The position numbers were made by a program, and so were the translations under genes. From NCBI RefSeq assembly GCF_000622145.1, contig NZ_JHWH01000001.1, positions 99,678 to 163,677 of the forward strand: a stretch of 64,000 nt of DNA. The letters are read 5' to 3'. Shown here one piece after another: positions 28,929 through 38,818 of this stretch. The stretch's first letter is position 1; each line of letters begins with the position of its first letter. Source of the DNA: Paracoccus yeei ATCC BAA-599 (GTDB taxonomy: Bacteria > Pseudomonadota > Alphaproteobacteria > Rhodobacterales > Rhodobacteraceae). A model generated the notes under the pieces. It saw only the letters and a list, made by a program, of their open reading frames with translations. It did not search any database and was not told where the DNA came from.

Positions 28929-30061
28929 CGCGCGGCCATGAAGCGGGCCAGCCGGTCCAGCCCCTCGGCGATCTCGGCGGTGGCGCGGGCATAGCTGAAG
29001 CGCAGCGTCCGCGCGCCCCGGCGCGGATCGAAGTCGAGGCCGGGGGTGACGGCGACGCCCGCCTTGTCCAGGATCTCGGCGCAGAAGCCCAGGCTGTCTT
29101 CGGTCAGGTTCGAGACATCGGCATAGATATAGAAGGCGCCTTCGGGCGGCGCGATCCGGGTGAACCCGATCTGCGGCAGGCGTTCCAGCATGATGCGGCG
29201 GTTTTCGGCGTAAACGGAAAGGTTTGCCTCGGCTTCCTCGATGCAGTCCAGGGCCGCCAATGCGGCCGTCTGGCTGGCGTGGGGCGGGCAGATGAACATG
29301 TTCTGCGCGATGCGTTCGACCGTGCGGACCATGGCCTCGGGCACCACCATCCAGCCCACCCGCCAGCCGGTCATGCTGAAGTATTTCGAGAAGCTGTTGA
29401 TGACAAAGACCTGGTTCGTCACCTCAAGCGCGGAATGAAAGCCGGCGCCATAGTCAAGGCCGTGATAGATTTCATCCGAGATCAGGCTGATGCCGAGTTC
29501 GTCCGCCCGCCCGGACAGCGCCGCCAGTTCGTCGCGCCGCAGCACCGTCCCCGAGGGATTGCCGGGCGAGGCGAGGATCAGGCCCTGCACATCGGCGGGC
29601 AGGTCCTGCGGGCGCGGCTGATAGCGGTCCTCGGCCCGGGTCTGGATGCCCACGGGTTCAAGCGACATGGCGCGCAGGATCTGGCGATAGCTTGGGTATC
29701 CGGGCTCGCCCAGGGCCACGCGGTCGCCGGCGTCGAACAGGGCCGAGAAGGCCAGGATGAAGGCGCCCGAGGAGCCCGGCGTCACCACCACCCGCGCGGG
29801 GTCCAGGTCAAGCCCGTACCAGCGCCGGTACAGCGCCGCGATGCCCTGGCGCAGTTCCGGCAGCCCGAGCGCCACGGTATAGCCCAGCGGCCGATCGAGC
29901 GCGGCGGCCAGGGCCCGGCGCGCGCCCGCGGGGGCCGGGGTCGAGGGCTGGCCGACCTCCATATGGATGACATGGCGGCCCTGGGCCTCGGCCCGGCGGG
30001 CAGCCTCCATCACGTCCATGACGATGAAGGGATCGACCTGGCCTCGGCGCGACTGTTTCAT
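28925..30061 (-). CDS. PLP-dependent class I/II aminotransferase
   Basis: A 378-residue fold-type I enzyme. The PLP lysine is in NSFSKYFSMTGWRVGW. Other family marks are ASPGNPSGTVL and DEIYHGLDYG. It resembles aspartate/aromatic aminotransferases, but the substrate cannot be read from sequence. It starts the minus-strand set with amiC and mrcA. The 171 bases before it form a divergent promoter region with the DsbA-like gene. Confidence 0.85.
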   Translation of the reverse strand: MKQSRRGQVDPFIVMDVMEAARRAEAQGRHVIHMEVGQPSTPAPAGARRALAAALDRPLGYTVALGLPELRQGIAALYRRWYGLDLDPARVVVTPGSSGAFILAFSALFDAGDRVALGEPGYPSYRQILRAMSLEPVGIQTRAEDRYQPRPQDLPADVQGLILASPGNPSGTVLRRDELAALSGRADELGISLISDEIYHGLDYGAGFHSALEVTNQVFVINSFSKYFSMTGWRVGWMVVPEAMVRTVERIAQNMFICPPHASQTAALAALDCIEEAEANLSVYAENRRIMLERLPQIGFTRIAPPEGAFYIYADVSNLTEDSLGFCAEILDKAGVAVTPGLDFDPRRGARTLRFSYARATAEIAEGLDRLARFMAAR

Positions 30062-30232
30062 TCCTGCCTCATGCCTTCCGGGCGTGTTGTTGGTTTTCGG
30101 GGGGTATCACAACTTGGGCGGGCGCGGTCAAGCAGGCGGGGGCGGTCAAGCCCGCGTGAAGGACGGACCGCGGCGGCTTGCAACCGCGCCGCGCCCGCGC
30201 CAAGCTTTGCGCCAGCACGGAAAGGACCCCCG

Positions 30233-30982
30233 ATGAAAGCCCTTGTGACCGCCGCGGCGCTGGCCGCCACCAGCCTGCCAGCCCTGGCCTTCGATCCTGC
30301 GGCGATGAGCGACGCCGAAAAGGCCGCCTTCGGCGAGGCGGTGCGCGACTATCTGATGGCGAACCCCAATGTCCTGGTCGAGGCGATCAACGTGATGGAG
30401 GAGCGCCGCCTGGCCGACGAGGCGCAAAACGACAAGGTTCTGGTCCAGACCCATCGCGACGCGATCTTCAACGACGGCCACAGCTGGGTCGGCGGCAATC
30501 CCCAGGGCGACGTGACGCTGGTCGAGTTCATCGACTATCGCTGCGGCTACTGCAAGAAGATCAACCCCGAGCTTGAGGCGCTGCTGAAAGAGGACGGCAA
30601 CATCCGCTTCATCCTCAAGGAGTTTCCGATCCTGACCGAGGAAAGCCAGCTGGCCGCCCGCTTTGCCGTCGCGGTCCAGCAGATCGCCGGGCCGGATGCC
30701 TACAAGAAGACGCATGACGCGCTGATGGAATCGCGTGGGCCGGTGACGCTGGAATCGCTCAAGACCCTGGCGGGCGGAGTGGGCGTCGATGCCGATGCCG
30801 TCATCAGCCGGATGAACACCGAGGAGGTGTCGGCCGTGCTGCGCAAGAACCACCAGTTGGCCGAGCAGATGCGGATCATGGGCACCCCCACATTCATCAT
30901 CGAGGGCGAGATGCTGCGCGGCATTCCGGCCCAGGGGTTGGGGCCGGTGATCGAACAGATCCGGGCGGCCAAGCAGGGCTGA
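30233..30982 (+). CDS. periplasmic DsbA-family thiol-disulfide oxidoreductase
   Basis: A 249-residue protein with a signal peptide (MKALVTAAALAATSLPALA). An N-terminal helical stalk at about 25-80 resembles that of ScsC or Com1-like proteins. The thioredoxin fold has active site CGYC (Cys104, Cys107) and the cis-proline loop MGTPTFII. It is likely to oxidise or isomerise disulfides in exported proteins. An AAAGGA site lies 8 bases before the ATG. Confidence 0.88.
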   Translation: MKALVTAAALAATSLPALAFDPAAMSDAEKAAFGEAVRDYLMANPNVLVEAINVMEERRLADEAQNDKVLVQTHRDAIFNDGHSWVGGNPQGDVTLVEFIDYRCGYCKKINPELEALLKEDGNIRFILKEFPILTEESQLAARFAVAVQQIAGPDAYKKTHDALMESRGPVTLESLKTLAGGVGVDADAVISRMNTEEVSAVLRKNHQLAEQMRIMGTPTFIIEGEMLRGIPAQGLGPVIEQIRAAKQG

Positions 30983-31018
30983 AACAGGCGCCGCCCGGCC
31001 CGGTGGCGCGGGCGGCAT

Positions 31019-31040
31019 GGGTATTTGACCAACAAGGAAA
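31019..31040 (+). repeat. intergenic 22-bp repeat, copy 4 (divergent)
   Basis: GGGTATTTG, ACC, AACAAGGAAA. The second half differs from the other copies. It lies in the 73-base convergent gap between the DsbA-like gene and ispG. Confidence 0.5.
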
Positions 31041-31055
31041 CGCGAGGAGCGCGCG

Positions 31056-32189
31056 CTATTCGGCGGCCTGGTTTCCGGCTGCCTCGGCCGCCTCGAGTTC
31101 GGCGGCGCGTTGTTCGACGAGCTGGACGATGTGATCGATCATCTGGTCGTTGGTCATCTTGTGATCCTGTCGGCCGGCCAGGTAGACCATGCCCGAGCCC
31201 GCGCCGCCGCCGGTAAAGCCGATGTCGGTCATCAGCGCCTCGCCCGGACCGTTCACCACGCAGCCGATGATCGACAGGCTCATGGGGGTCTTGATGTGTT
31301 CGAGCCGCTTTTCCAGGGTTTCGACCGTCTTGATGACGTTGAAGCCCTGGCGTGCGCAACTGGGGCAGGAGATGATCTGCACGCCCCGGGTGCGCAGGCC
31401 CAGGGATTTCAGGATCTCGAACCCGACCTTGACCTCTTCGACGGGATCGGCGGACAGGCTGACGCGGATCGTGTCGCCGATGCCCATCCACAGGAGGTTG
31501 CCAAGACCGATGGCGGATTTGACAGTGCCGGCCATCAGGCCGCCGGCCTCGGTGATGCCGAGATGGATCGGGGCGTCGGTCGCCTCGGCCAGTTGCTGAT
31601 AGGCGGCGGCGGCCAGGAAGACGTCGCTGGCCTTCACGCTGATCTTGAATTCGTGGAAGTCGTTGTCCTGCAGGATCCGGATGTGGTCGAGGCCGGATTC
31701 CACCATCGCATCCGGGCAGGGCTCGCCGTATTTTTCCAGCAGATGCTTTTCCAGGCTGCCGGCGTTGACGCCGATGCGGATCGAGCAGCCGTGGTCGCGC
31801 GCGGCCTTGATGACCTCGCGCACCCGGCTTTCGTCGCCGATGTTGCCGGGGTTGATGCGCAGGCAGGCGGCGCCCGCCTCGGCCGCCTCGATGGCGCGCT
31901 TGTAGTGGAAATGGATGTCGGCCACGATCGGCACCGGGCTTTCGCGGCAGATTTCTCGCAAGGCGCGGGTCGAGGCCTCGTCCGGGGTCGAGACGCGGAC
32001 GATATCGGCGCCCACATCGGCCGAGCGGATGATCTGGTCCAGCGTGGCGCGCACGTCGCTGGTGTCGGTGTTCGTCATCGTCTGCACGCTGATCGGGGCA
32101 TCGCCACCGACCGGAACGCGCCCGACCATGATCTGGCGGGATTTGCGGCGGTCGATGTTGCGCCAGGGACGGATCGGGTTCAGCGACAT
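31056..32189 (-). CDS. ispG: 4-hydroxy-3-methylbut-2-en-1-yl diphosphate synthase
   Basis: A 377-residue enzyme of the MEP isoprenoid pathway that reduces MEcPP to HMBPP. The TIM-barrel part has [15 protein letters not shown] and [12 protein letters not shown]. The [4Fe-4S] domain has the cysteines in [11 protein letters not shown] and [12 protein letters not shown]. The ATG at 32189 follows AAGGCCCCCGCC and begins [20 protein letters not shown]; the frame runs 23 codons further upstream without homology support. Confidence 0.95.
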   Translation of the reverse strand: MSLNPIRPWRNIDRRKSRQIMVGRVPVGGDAPISVQTMTNTDTSDVRATLDQIIRSADVGADIVRVSTPDEASTRALREICRESPVPIVADIHFHYKRAIEAAEAGAACLRINPGNIGDESRVREVIKAARDHGCSIRIGVNAGSLEKHLLEKYGEPCPDAMVESGLDHIRILQDNDFHEFKISVKASDVFLAAAAYQQLAEATDAPIHLGITEAGGLMAGTVKSAIGLGNLLWMGIGDTIRVSLSADPVEEVKVGFEILKSLGLRTRGVQIISCPSCARQGFNVIKTVETLEKRLEHIKTPMSLSIIGCVVNGPGEALMTDIGFTGGGAGSGMVYLAGRQDHKMTNDQMIDHIVQLVEQRAAELEAAEAAGNQAAE

Positions 32190-32309
32190 GGCGGGGGCCT
32201 TTTCAGCACCGGGAGGGGGGGACAGGCCAGACATAGGCTCATGCGGCAGGCCGGGCAAGCCACCGCCCGCCCGAAGCCCTTGAAGTTCGCGTGACAGGGC
32301 CCCGCGCGC

Positions 32310-33542
32310 CTATTCCTGCGCGCTGCCGTTGCCGGCGGGCTCGGCGGCCGCCAACGCGATCATCTGCGCCAGTTCCGGATCCTTGGCCGGATCGGCGAAG
32401 GCGTATTGGCTGGTCAGGGCATTGGCCGAAAGCTCGATGTTCTTGACCACGCGGGCGCCGGGGGCCGCCGGGCCATAGGTCCGGCCATTGACCGCGAAAT
32501 AGACCGCGCCCGAGTTCCCCGTCCGCAACAAGGGCGGCTGCTCTAGCGCCGGCAGGGTGAAGCGTTCGCCCGCATCCATCGTCTTTTCCAGCAGCACGGT
32601 GCCGTCGGCCGAGCTGACGCGGACCCAGGCGGGACGCGCGGCCAGGATCTGGATTCCCTGCGCCTGGGGCAGCGCGGCCTGAAGGGCGGGGGCCTGCGGC
32701 ATGGGCGGACCGAAGGCCTGCCCCGCGGCCGCGGTCTGGATGGGACGGGTCGCGGCCACGGTCGCCTGGGCAATGGCGGTTTCGGGCTGCATGGCGGGCG
32801 ATTTCAACCCCGGGTCGATGGCGGCGATGGGGCCGTCGCGGGCGACAAGAACCGGAACCTCCAAGGCCTCGGGGCGATAGGAGCCGTCGACCCCTTCCGG
32901 CCGGGGCAGGTTCACCTGTGCCGATTCGACGGTTTCGGGAACCGCCGCCTCTTGCACGGGATCCAGCGCGGCGATGGCGCCGGGGGCCTGGTCGCCGGGC
33001 ATTAGGTTGACCTTCTGCACCTCTTGCAGGACGGACCAGCCGCCATAGCCCAGACCGCAGGCCAGAAGCACCATGACCAGGACCGAGCCGATGGCCCGCG
33101 GTTCGACGCCGGACCACATGCTTTCGGGCTTGGGCAGAAAGATCGGATGCGGGTTGGCCAGCGCCTCGGCCGGGTCGGCGGCGCGGCGCAAGGGCTTGAT
33201 GCCCGGGACCGGGGCCATGCCGGTGGTCGGCTGAAACCCCGATTCATGGCAGAAGCGGCGAAAGGTCCATTCGGGGTCCATCCCCAGGTAGCGGGCATAG
33301 GAGCGGACATAGCCCGCCACGAAGCTGGGCGCGTCGAAGACCGAGATGTCGCAATTCTCGATCGCGGCGACATAGGACGCGCGGATGCGCAATTCGCGCT
33401 GGACATCGAGCAGCGACTTTCCAAGCGTGGCGCGTTCGCCCCGCATCACATCGCCCAGCCGGATGTCCGGGTCATCGAAACCGGGTGGCAGATCTGCCTG
33501 CCCATCATGCTGCAACGGGGGAGTCCCCCTCAGCCCGATCAT
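32310..33542 (-). CDS. rodZ: RodZ-like helix-turn-helix membrane protein
   Basis: A 410-residue protein. The N-terminal Cro-type helix-turn-helix (about 25-95; ERATLGKSLLDVQRELRIRA, then AGYVRSYARYLGMD) is followed by one membrane helix at about 150-170. A proline/alanine-rich linker leads to a C-terminal DUF4115 domain (about 300-385; ARPAWVRVSSADGTVL). This is the layout of RodZ, which links MreB to the cell envelope. It lies upstream of ispG on the same strand, a common RodZ-IspG pairing. Confidence 0.85.
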   Translation of the reverse strand: MIGLRGTPPLQHDGQADLPPGFDDPDIRLGDVMRGERATLGKSLLDVQRELRIRASYVAAIENCDISVFDAPSFVAGYVRSYARYLGMDPEWTFRRFCHESGFQPTTGMAPVPGIKPLRRAADPAEALANPHPIFLPKPESMWSGVEPRAIGSVLVMVLLACGLGYGGWSVLQEVQKVNLMPGDQAPGAIAALDPVQEAAVPETVESAQVNLPRPEGVDGSYRPEALEVPVLVARDGPIAAIDPGLKSPAMQPETAIAQATVAATRPIQTAAAGQAFGPPMPQAPALQAALPQAQGIQILAARPAWVRVSSADGTVLLEKTMDAGERFTLPALEQPPLLRTGNSGAVYFAVNGRTYGPAAPGARVVKNIELSANALTSQYAFADPAKDPELAQMIALAAAEPAGNGSAQE

Positions 33543-33648
33543 TACGCCTGCCTCATTTTGCCGATGTTTATCTCCCGAATCAGGAGACTCTCATACGCTC
33601 ATTAAAGCAAGGTTATCACGGGCGCGAGAGCTTAGCATCCCCCGTCCG

Positions 33649-34878
33649 TCACGCCACACTCGCCGAGCGGTTGAGCTTGCACATAGACCACAGTGCATCC
33701 ATCGCCTTGACCAGCCCGTCGATTTCGCGCGGAGCGTGTACCGGCGAGGGCGTGAACCGCAGCCGCTCGGTCCCGCGGGGGACGGTGGGGAAGTTGATCG
33801 GCTGGACGTAGATGCCGAAGTCGGCCAGCAGCATGTCGGACAGCGCCTTGCAGTGGACCGGATTGCCGACATGGACCGGCACGATATGGCTGCCGTGGTC
33901 CATGATCGGCATGCCCAGGCCGCGCAGCCGCATCTTCAGGATGCGGGCGTTCAGCTGCTGCTGGTCGCGCAGGACCTGTCCCTCGGCCGTCTTCAGGAAG
34001 GCGATCGAGGCCGCCGCGCCCGCCGCCACCGCAGGCGGCAGCGAGGTGGTGAAGATGAAGCCCGGAGCATAGGAGCGGATCGCGTCCACCATCCTGGCCG
34101 AAGCGGCGATATAGCCCCCGAAGACACCGAAGGCCTTGCCCAGCGTGCCGTTGAAAATGTCGATGCGGCCCGCAAGCCCGTCGCGTTCCGCCACGCCGCC
34201 GCCGCGCGGACCGTACATGCCGACGGCATGGACCTCGTCCAGATAGGTCAGGGCATTGAATTCCTGTGCCAGGTCGCAGATCGCTGCGATGGGGCCGAAA
34301 TCGCCGTCCATCGAATAGATCGATTCGAACGCGATCAGCTTCGGCGCAGCCGGGTCGTCGGCCTCCAGCAGTTCGCGCAGATGGGCCACGTCGTTGTGGC
34401 GGAAGATGCGTTTGGCGCCGTCGAACCGCTTGATCCCCTCGATCATCGAGGCATGGTTCAGCGCGTCGGAATAGATGATCAGGCCGGGAAACAGCTTGCG
34501 CAGCGTCGAAAGCGTCGCGTCATTGGCGATATAGGCGCTGGAAAAGACCAGGGCGGCCTCTTTGCCGTGCAGGTCGGCCAGTTCGGTTTCCAGCCGCTTG
34601 TGATAGATCGTGGTGCCCGAGATGTTGCGCGTGCCCCCCGAGCCTGCGCCGGTGGCGTCCAGCGCCTCGTGCATGGCGGCCAGGACGACGGGGTGCTGGC
34701 CCATGCCCAGATAGTCGTTGCCGCACCAGACCGTGATCTCGCTTTCCGTCCCGTCGGGTCGCGTCCAGATGGCCTTGGGATAGGCACCCTTGCGGCGCTC
34801 GATATCGATGAACGTCCGATACCGGCCTTCCTCGTGCAGTTTGCCGATGGCCTGATCGAGGGCGGCTGAATAGTCCAT
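33649..34878 (-). CDS. hemA: 5-aminolevulinate synthase
   Basis: A 409-residue PLP enzyme that condenses glycine and succinyl-CoA, the first step of tetrapyrrole synthesis in alphaproteobacteria. Typical are [36 protein letters not shown] and the PLP lysine in [10 protein letters not shown] chose the ATG at 34878 because the Rhodobacter enzyme starts MDYN; an ATG two codons upstream (34884) is close to a GGCAAGGG site. An FNR-type box lies 68 bases upstream. Confidence 0.95.
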   Translation of the reverse strand: MDYSAALDQAIGKLHEEGRYRTFIDIERRKGAYPKAIWTRPDGTESEITVWCGNDYLGMGQHPVVLAAMHEALDATGAGSGGTRNISGTTIYHKRLETELADLHGKEAALVFSSAYIANDATLSTLRKLFPGLIIYSDALNHASMIEGIKRFDGAKRIFRHNDVAHLRELLEADDPAAPKLIAFESIYSMDGDFGPIAAICDLAQEFNALTYLDEVHAVGMYGPRGGGVAERDGLAGRIDIFNGTLGKAFGVFGGYIAASARMVDAIRSYAPGFIFTTSLPPAVAAGAAASIAFLKTAEGQVLRDQQQLNARILKMRLRGLGMPIMDHGSHIVPVHVGNPVHCKALSDMLLADFGIYVQPINFPTVPRGTERLRFTPSPVHAPREIDGLVKAMDALWSMCKLNRSASVA

Positions 34879-34945
34879 CTTCATCCCTTGCCTTGCTTGA
34901 ACTTGCTTGCTTGGGGGATCATGGTCCGATCCCGCGGGTACCGAC

Positions 34946-34959
34946 TTGATACGTGTCAA
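34946..34959. promoter_or_regulatory. FNR/FnrP-type box upstream of hemA
   Basis: TTGAT-ACGT-GTCAA on the plus strand differs from TTGAT-N4-ATCAA at one position. It lies between hemA and the M20 peptidase gene. Oxygen control of hemA by FnrL is known in Rhodobacter, which makes a role here likely. Confidence 0.65.
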
Positions 34960-35046
34960 GTCGCAGAAAATATAGGGCCAAAATGTCGCATTACGACCAT
35001 GGGATCACATGATCCATCCTAGGAAATCGGTCAGGAAAGCTTGAAA

Positions 35047-36432
35047 ATGCACGAAAACAGCAGAATCGAAGAAATAGTTTCAACGCTTGATGCCACTCTA
35101 CCACAGGCGCTCGACCGGCTGTGCGCCTTTTTGCGAATCCCGTCCATTTCGACAGATCCGGCGCATCGGGGCGACGTCCGGCGGGCCGCGGAATGGCTGT
35201 GCGCGGAACTGGCGGGGCTGGGATTCGCGGCCGCCGTCCGCGACACGCCCGGCCATCCGATGGTGGTGGCCCATTCCCCCAAGGGCGCGCGGCGGCCCGT
35301 GCTGTTCTATGGCCATTACGACGTGCAGCCCGTCGATCCGCTGGAGCTTTGGGACCGTCCGCCCTTCGACCCCGAAATCCAGGACACGCCGCAGGGACGC
35401 GTGATCCGCGCCCGTGGCGCCGCCGACGACAAGGGCCAGTTGATGACCTTTGTCGAGGCAGTGCGCGCCTGGAAGGCGATCCACGGCGCCCTGCCCTCGG
35501 ACCTGATCCTGCTGTTCGAGGGCGAGGAGGAGTCCGGCTCGCCCAGCCTGCGGCCCTTTCTGCGCGAGAATGCGGAGGAATTGCGCGCCGGCATCGCCCT
35601 GATCTGCGACACCGGGCTTTATGCCGACGGGCGCCCCGCGATCACCACCCAGTTGCGCGGCCTGCTGGGCGAGGAGATCACCGTCCGCGCCGCCGACCGC
35701 GACCTGCACTCGGGCAGCTTCGGCGGGCTGGCCGCGAACCCGATCCAGGTGCTGGTCAACGCCTTGGCGACCGTCAAGGACGACAGCGGGCGCATCACCC
35801 TGCCGGGCTTCTACGACGGGGTCGAGGAGCTGTCCGACCAGCTGCGCGCCGACTGGGAAAGCCTGGGCTTCGACGCGGGCGACTTCCTGTCGCGCGTCGG
35901 CCTGAAGCATCCCGTGGGCGAACGTGGGCGCATGGCGCTGGAGATGGTCTGGAACCGCCCGACCTTCGAAATCAACGGCATCACCGGAGGTTATACCGGC
36001 GAAGGGTTCAAGACCGTCCTTCCCGGCGAGGCGCGCGCCAAGGTCAGCTTCCGCCTGACCGGCACCCAGGATCCGCAGGCGATCCGCGAGGCATTTCGCG
36101 CCCATGTCCGGGCCGCGATGCCCGAGGACTGCGCCGTCACCTTCCAGGACCATGGCGCCAGCCCCGCCAGCCGGATGGACATCTCCGACCCGGCTTTCAC
36201 CGTGGCGCGCAATGCCCTGTCGCAGGAATGGGGGCGCGAAGCGGCCTATATCGGGGCCGGAGGCTCGATCCCTGTCGCGGGCGATTTCCAGGAAATCCTG
36301 GGGATGGACTCCATGCTGATCGGATTTGGCCGCGACGACGACCGCATCCATTCCCCGAACGAGAAATATGACGTGGAAAGTTTCGCCAAGGGTGCGCGCA
36401 GCTGGGCGCGCATCTTGGCCGCGCTGGATTAA
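35047..36432 (+). CDS. M20-family metallopeptidase (dipeptidase-like)
   Basis: A 461-residue zinc peptidase. The metal-binding pattern is visible: GHYDVQPVDPLELW, RGAADDKGQLM and EGEEESGSPSL with the catalytic Glu. A lid domain covers about residues 205-365. It matches the dipeptidase group (CNDP/PepV-like M20 proteins) rather than DapE. The ATG at 35047 is preferred over a TTG two codons upstream. It is divergent from hemA and ends before a bidirectional hairpin. Confidence 0.85.
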   Translation: MHENSRIEEIVSTLDATLPQALDRLCAFLRIPSISTDPAHRGDVRRAAEWLCAELAGLGFAAAVRDTPGHPMVVAHSPKGARRPVLFYGHYDVQPVDPLELWDRPPFDPEIQDTPQGRVIRARGAADDKGQLMTFVEAVRAWKAIHGALPSDLILLFEGEEESGSPSLRPFLRENAEELRAGIALICDTGLYADGRPAITTQLRGLLGEEITVRAADRDLHSGSFGGLAANPIQVLVNALATVKDDSGRITLPGFYDGVEELSDQLRADWESLGFDAGDFLSRVGLKHPVGERGRMALEMVWNRPTFEINGITGGYTGEGFKTVLPGEARAKVSFRLTGTQDPQAIREAFRAHVRAAMPEDCAVTFQDHGASPASRMDISDPAFTVARNALSQEWGREAAYIGAGGSIPVAGDFQEILGMDSMLIGFGRDDDRIHSPNEKYDVESFAKGARSWARILAALD

Positions 36433-36444
36433 GGAAAAGGAAAA

Positions 36445-36463
36445 GGCCCGCCAATGGCGGGCC
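36445..36463 (-). terminator. bidirectional terminator hairpin
   Basis: GGCCCGCC and GGCGGGCC form an 8-bp stem with a 3-base loop. The minus-strand side is followed by TTTTCCTTTT. It serves the holin-like gene on the minus strand and may also end the M20 gene. Confidence 0.75.
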
Positions 36464-37134
36464 TATCCGTGGTAATCCGGGGGGTCGTCGCGATGTCGCC
36501 GGTGCTGCAGACGATTTGCCACCGTCAACCCGATGGCCAGCGCCCCCAGCACCGCCCCATAGCGCGAAGCGCCCGAGGCGCCGCCGCCCTGCCCTGTCCG
36601 GCTGGCTGCCGGTTGCGCCCCCAGGCCGAAACGTTCGGCCGTGGACTCGGTCACGCCGCGAACAGTGCCATAGACCCGGGCCTCGGCCTGATCGGCGAAG
36701 CGGTTGGCGCGGTAAGCCAGATCGTCGGCCACGCCATGGACCTTCTGCTCGGCCGTATCCAGCAACGCGTTGGCCTTGGTCGCGGCGCGGTCGACGGCCT
36801 GGTCGGCCGCGGTGGACACCTTGGCGATGGCGGTGTCGGCGGCCAGATGCAGTTGCTGCTGCACCTCGGCCTTCAACTCGTCGGTGCTGGGCATGGGATG
36901 GCGTTCGTGCTTGGCCATCATCAGGAAGATGACGCCGATCACGACCATCACCAGTCCGATCGCCAGGGAGGCCCCAAGCGAGCCCCAGCCGAGGTGATAG
37001 GCCAGCCAGGTCCACAGCGCCGCCAGCAGGAACCCGGCACCCAGGATCAGGACGACGCCTGCCCCGGCTGCCAGGCCCAGGCGGTGCAGCTTGTCCGACA
37101 GGGCAAGCTGCATGTTCTTGGCATAGACGAACAT
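36463..37134 (-). CDS. phage holin-like membrane protein with coiled-coil region
   Basis: A 223-residue protein. Two adjacent membrane helices (about residues 20-45 and 50-75) resemble the DUF1469/holin superfamily III proteins common in proteobacterial envelopes. Residues about 80-150 are an alanine-rich helical stretch, and a third hydrophobic segment lies near 190-205. Despite the family name, nothing here is phage-related. It sits 10 bases after the YqjD-like gene, so the pair is an operon. A related pairing (YqjD-YqjE) is known in E. coli. Confidence 0.7.
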   Translation of the reverse strand: MFVYAKNMQLALSDKLHRLGLAAGAGVVLILGAGFLLAALWTWLAYHLGWGSLGASLAIGLVMVVIGVIFLMMAKHERHPMPSTDELKAEVQQQLHLAADTAIAKVSTAADQAVDRAATKANALLDTAEQKVHGVADDLAYRANRFADQAEARVYGTVRGVTESTAERFGLGAQPAASRTGQGGGASGASRYGAVLGALAIGLTVANRLQHRRHRDDPPDYHG

Positions 37135-37144
37135 GCCCGCGGTC

Positions 37145-37600
37145 TCAGCGACGCGACAGGATCAGGCCAAGCAGGAAGCCGACCCCAGCCGCGATGCCCA
37201 GCGCCTGGGCCGGGTTGCGGCGCACCATGGCCGACACGTCGTCGTAGTAATCCTCGGCATAGGCCGCGACCTCGCCCGCCCGGCGCTCGCCTTCACGATA
37301 CAGGCGGCGCGCTTCGTCGCGGGCCTGTTCGGCATATTCCGAACCGCGGTGCTTGGCCGTCTCGACATATTCCGAGCCGCGACGCTTGGCCTCGTCCAGC
37401 AGCTCCGCGCCTTTTTCCTTGGCGGTCTCGACAAATTCCGAGCCGCGCTGACGGGCGTTCTCCAGCGCCTCACCGGCGTCCTGGGCGGCCTTGTGGCCGT
37501 GCTCGCGGGCGCTTTCGGCCGCCTTGCGAGCCTCTTGGCCAATATCCTGGCCGGCTTTTTGCGCTTCGTTTTTCAGGTCTTGGGCATCTTGGTTTGCCAT
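37145..37600 (-). CDS. YqjD/ElaB-like (DUF883) protein with LEA-like repeats
   Basis: A 151-residue protein. Residues 1-100 are a charged, alanine-rich helix with repeats based on RGSEYVETAK (three close copies at about residues 52-90), like late-embryogenesis-abundant proteins. The C-terminus has RRNPAQALGIAAGVGFLLG and a terminal RR, the membrane anchor of the YqjD/ElaB family. E. coli relatives bind stationary-phase ribosomes at the inner membrane. First gene of a two-gene unit. Confidence 0.75.
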   Translation of the reverse strand: MANQDAQDLKNEAQKAGQDIGQEARKAAESAREHGHKAAQDAGEALENARQRGSEFVETAKEKGAELLDEAKRRGSEYVETAKHRGSEYAEQARDEARRLYREGERRAGEVAAYAEDYYDDVSAMVRRNPAQALGIAAGVGFLLGLILSRR

Positions 37601-37690
37601 GGTCCTATCCTTTCGAGATCGAACTGTCTGATCGGGACCAAAACCGCGCTGCCCGGCAGATTGTTCCAGGCGACGCGGAAAAATGCTGCG

Positions 37691-38818
37691 CTATAGCGCC
37701 GCGTCGAACGCCTGGACCAGCCGCGCCACGGTGCCGTCGACGTCCTTCAGCTTGTCCAGCCCGAACAGGCCGATGCGGAAACTGCGAAACCCCTCGCCCT
37801 CGCCGACCTGCAGGGGAACGCCTGCGGCGATCTGATAGCCCTGGGCCAGGAACTTGCGGCCGTTCTGGATGTCGGGATCGTCGGTATAGCAGACGACCAC
37901 GCCCGGCGCCGCGAACCCCTCGGCCGCGACCGAGCGCAACCCGCGCCGCGCCAACTCTGCGCGCACCGCGTTCCCCAGCCGCCACTGTGCGTCCCGCGCG
38001 GCGTCGAAGCCCATGGCCTCGGTTTCCTTCATGGCGGCGTGCAGGCCGATGATGGCGTCGGTCGGCATGGTGGCGTGATAGGCGTGGCCGCCGTCCTCAT
38101 AGGCCTTCATGATGGTGCGCCATTTCTTCAGGTCCAGCGCGAAGCTGTTCGAGGCCGTCTCATCGAGCCGCTCGGCCGCGCGGGCCGAGAACATCACCAT
38201 TCCCGCCGAGGGCGAGGCCGACCAGCCCTTTTGCGGGGCCGAGATCAGCACGTCGACGCCGGTGGCCGCCATGTCGACCCAGACCGCGCCCGAGGCGATG
38301 CAGTCCAGCACCATCAGCGCCCCGACCTCATGCGCGGCCGCCGCCACCGCCGCGATATAGTCGTCGGGCAGGATCATGCCGGCGGCCGTCTCGACATGGG
38401 GGGCAAAGACCACGTCGGGGCGCGCCTCGCGGATCTTCTCGACCACCTCGTCGATGGGCGCGGGGGCAAAGGGCGCCTGCGGATCGTTCCCCGCCGGGCG
38501 CGCCATCAGCACGGTGGTTTCGCCGGCAAAGCCGCCCATGTCCAGGATCTGGCTCCAGCGAAAGCTGAAAAAGCCGTTGCGGATCACCAGCGCATGGGCG
38601 TCGCGGGCGAACTGCCGGGCGACTGCCTCCATCGCGCAGGTGCCGCCGCCGGGAACCAGGGCCACCGCCTGGGCGCCATAGACCCGGCGCAGCGTGGCCG
38701 AGATGTCGCGCATCGCCGCCTGGAATTTCTGCGACATGTGATTCAGCGAACGGTCGGTGAAGACCACCGAGAATTCCTGCAGGCCATCGGGATCGACATC
38801 GGGGCGAAGTCCGGGCAT
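37691..38818 (-). CDS. class V PLP-dependent aminotransferase
   Basis: A 375-residue enzyme of the serine-glyoxylate/alanine-glyoxylate group. The PLP lysine is in ISAPQKGWSASP. VPGGGTCAMEAVARQF and VLDCIASGAVW are further family marks. The exact amino donor is unclear. It stands alone, divergent from the amidotransferase gene with 152 bases between. Confidence 0.8.
   Translation of the reverse strand: MPGLRPDVDPDGLQEFSVVFTDRSLNHMSQKFQAAMRDISATLRRVYGAQAVALVPGGGTCAMEAVARQFARDAHALVIRNGFFSFRWSQILDMGGFAGETTVLMARPAGNDPQAPFAPAPIDEVVEKIREARPDVVFAPHVETAAGMILPDDYIAAVAAAAHEVGALMVLDCIASGAVWVDMAATGVDVLISAPQKGWSASPSAGMVMFSARAAERLDETASNSFALDLKKWRTIMKAYEDGGHAYHATMPTDAIIGLHAAMKETEAMGFDAARDAQWRLGNAVRAELARRGLRSVAAEGFAAPGVVVCYTDDPDIQNGRKFLAQGYQIAAGVPLQVGEGEGFRSFRIGLFGLDKLKDVDGTVARLVQAFDAAL

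Noticed and set aside
25743-28994. An open frame of more than 1000 codons on the plus strand opposite mrcA and amiC
   Set aside because: The minus strand encodes complete PBP1A and amidase with all motifs. The plus frame is a stop-poor shadow of GC-rich coding DNA and has no family features.
36463-37134. Phage lysis gene
   Set aside because: The holin-like family also contains ordinary bacterial envelope proteins; no endolysin or phage structural gene is near.
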